Shown in pieces: positions 41,323 through 42,644 of a DNA stretch of 42,644 nucleotides. The translations under genes were made by a program, and so were the position numbers. This DNA comes from Deltaproteobacteria bacterium. Lineage in GTDB: Bacteria; Desulfobacterota; Binatia; UBA1149; CAITLU01. Numbering within the stretch: the first letter of the stretch is position 1; each line of letters begins with the position of its first letter. The notes under the pieces are model-generated. The model worked only from the letters and a program-made list of their open reading frames with translations. It ran no database searches and was not told the DNA's origin. The stretch covers positions 1 through 42,644 of the forward strand of contig JACRCR010000004.1 of assembly GCA_016218925.1 (NCBI GenBank). The letters are read 5' to 3'.

Positions 41323-42644
41323 GTGAGCCAGCCGAGCCGCGAGCTGCGCTTGCTGCCCCGGGTGCTGCTGCTGATCGGTCTTGGTGCGTACTCGCTCTGC
41401 TTCGGCTGGCTGCTTCACCTTCGTCACACGCGCTTCTGCACCACCGACTTCGATCTCGGGATCTTCGACCAGAACCTCTGGCTGCTTGCACACGGCCGCA
41501 GCTTCCTGACCACGCGCGGCCTGGAGGTCTTCGGCCATCACGCCAGCTTTGGGCACTTGCTGCTGGTTCCGTTCTATTGGATGGGCGCGGGTCCGGAGTT
41601 TCTCGACAACGCGATGGTGGCCGCGGTCGCCGCCGCGGCGGTGGTCGTGTTCCGGATCGCGGCGCGTCTTTCGGGCAGTGAGTGGATCGCGCTGGTGCTC
41701 GCGATGGCGTTCGCGTGGCAGCCCACGACAACCTGGCTGCTGCAGGAGAGCTACCATCCCGAGGTGATGGCGATTCCCGCACTGTTTGCCGCGTTCGATG
41801 CTGGTCAGCAGCGCCGCTGGCGCGCCTACGGTCTGTGGCTGGTGCTGGCCGTTTCCTTCAAGGAGGACGTCGCGCTCGCGGCGGCGATGCTCGGCGCCGT
41901 CGCAGCGGTGCGCGGGCACCGGAGAGCTGGGCTCGCCACCGCCGCGGCGTCACTGGTCTATTTCGTTCTCGTCGTCGAGGTGCTGATCCCGCACTACGCT
42001 CCCGAAGGCGCGTTCTTCCAGCAATTCTACAGCCACCTCGGCAGCACTCCCGGTGCGGTAGTGGAGACCGCTCTGACCGCGCCGCAACGAATCCTGTACC
42101 AATTGGGAAAGTCAGGCGCTTGGGCTTACGCGCGCGACATGACGGTCGGGTACGGATTTTCACCGCTGCTTTCGCCGGTGCCGCTGCTGGTCGGGCTTCC
42201 GCAGTTCGCGGCGAACCTGCTCTCGCAGCACTCGTTCACCTGGAACACCCACCTTCACTACGCGGCGCTGGTGCTGGCGGCGGCGACCCTGGCGATGGTC
42301 GAGGGGGTTTGCCGCCGGCGTCGCGCTCGCAACCGTTGGCTGCTGGCGATGCTCGTCGCGGCGTGCGCCGCGACTACGACTCTGACCCGCGGGATCGGCC
42401 CAGGCAGCGCCGAGTTCCGCAGCGGTTACTGGCCGCTGGTCGACAATCTTCGCTACGCTACGTTGGCCCGGGCCGTGGCGTTGCCCGGGCCTGACGATGC
42501 AGTCGCGGCCACCTACAATCTGGTGCCCCACCTGACGCACCGGCAGCGCATCTACAGGTTTCCGAATCCGTGGTGGATCTCCGACTGGGGCGTGCGCGGC
42601 GAGAACACCCACGATCCCGAGCGCGTCGACTGGCTGGTGCTCGA
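41323..42644 (+). CDS. DUF2079 integral membrane protein (3' end outside the window)
   Basis: The frame from GTG at 41323 stays open to the window end, 440 codons, so the gene is truncated on the right. The N-terminus ([51 protein letters not shown]), the segment [21 protein letters not shown] and [10 protein letters not shown] are typical of DUF2079, a polytopic family distantly related to GT-C glycosyltransferases. The Asp in the first loop (T-D-F-D) is where GT-C enzymes have an acidic residue. The end [15 protein letters not shown] also fits the family. It lies 40 bases after dppF and may belong to the operon. Confidence 0.82.
   Translation, partial: MSQPSRELRLLPRVLLLIGLGAYSLCFGWLLHLRHTRFCTTDFDLGIFDQNLWLLAHGRSFLTTRGLEVFGHHASFGHLLLVPFYWMGAGPEFLDNAMVAAVAAAAVVVFRIAARLSGSEWIALVLAMAFAWQPTTTWLLQESYHPEVMAIPALFAAFDAGQQRRWRAYGLWLVLAVSFKEDVALAAAMLGAVAAVRGHRRAGLATAAASLVYFVLVVEVLIPHYAPEGAFFQQFYSHLGSTPGAVVETALTAPQRILYQLGKSGAWAYARDMTVGYGFSPLLSPVPLLVGLPQFAANLLSQHSFTWNTHLHYAALVLAAATLAMVEGVCRRRRARNRWLLAMLVAACAATTTLTRGIGPGSAEFRSGYWPLVDNLRYATLARAVALPGPDDAVAATYNLVPHLTHRQRIYRFPNPWWISDWGVRGENTHDPERVDWLVL

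Overview
This window is GC-rich and almost fully coding. Many genes start with GTG and overlap by 1-17 bases. Lipoprotein signal peptides, a LolB-like lipoprotein and a two-permease peptide importer point to a Gram-negative cell. The gene mix would suit a deltaproteobacterial or related uncultured lineage (for example Myxococcota or Binatota). That placement is an impression; no rRNA or marker gene is present to prove it.

Left part (1-10.8 kb). After a small secreted protein comes a minus-strand operon of four genes: zinc-ribbon/TPR membrane protein, MoxR/NorQ-type AAA+ ATPase, NorD-type VWA protein and SWIM-SNF2 helicase. Beside it lie two tandem DsbA-like thioredoxin-fold lipoproteins. One has an ordinary CPFC active site. 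The other carries an in-frame TGA exactly at the first active-site cysteine, followed at once by a short hairpin. The reading frame continues to the same C-terminus as the paralogue, so I read it as a selenocysteine (U-P-F-C) thiol oxidoreductase. This is the most notable item in the window.

Middle part (10.9-28.4 kb). Two flippase-like membrane proteins (lysylphosphatidylglycerol synthase TM family) are followed by a SAM methyltransferase and a large adenylate cyclase built like animal soluble adenylyl cyclase (two cyclase domains, NTPase, helical repeats). Then come an acetoacetate-decarboxylase-like/FAD oxidoreductase fusion, a CRP-family regulator with intact cAMP-binding residues, and a perfect CRP-type palindrome in front of an L,D-transpeptidase-like gene. 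The cyclase, regulator and site could form a local cAMP circuit. Next are a PEP-carboxykinase-like protein and a small operon of ketopantoate-reductase-like protein, JAMM peptidase and alpha/beta hydrolase.

Right part (28.4-42.6 kb). A PemK/MazF-type toxin-antitoxin pair, miaB, a 50-bp-period palindromic repeat and a moaB-moaD-moaE molybdopterin cluster come first. The MoaD has residues beyond its Gly-Gly, and the MoaE has a His/Asp-rich tail. A long plus-strand operon follows: TPR lipoprotein, LolB-like lipoprotein, a complete Dpp/Opp-type peptide ABC importer, then a DUF2079 membrane protein cut by the window end. The two importer ATPase genes have short tandem repeats at their 5' ends. I saw no tRNA, rRNA, IS element, prophage or CRISPR array.
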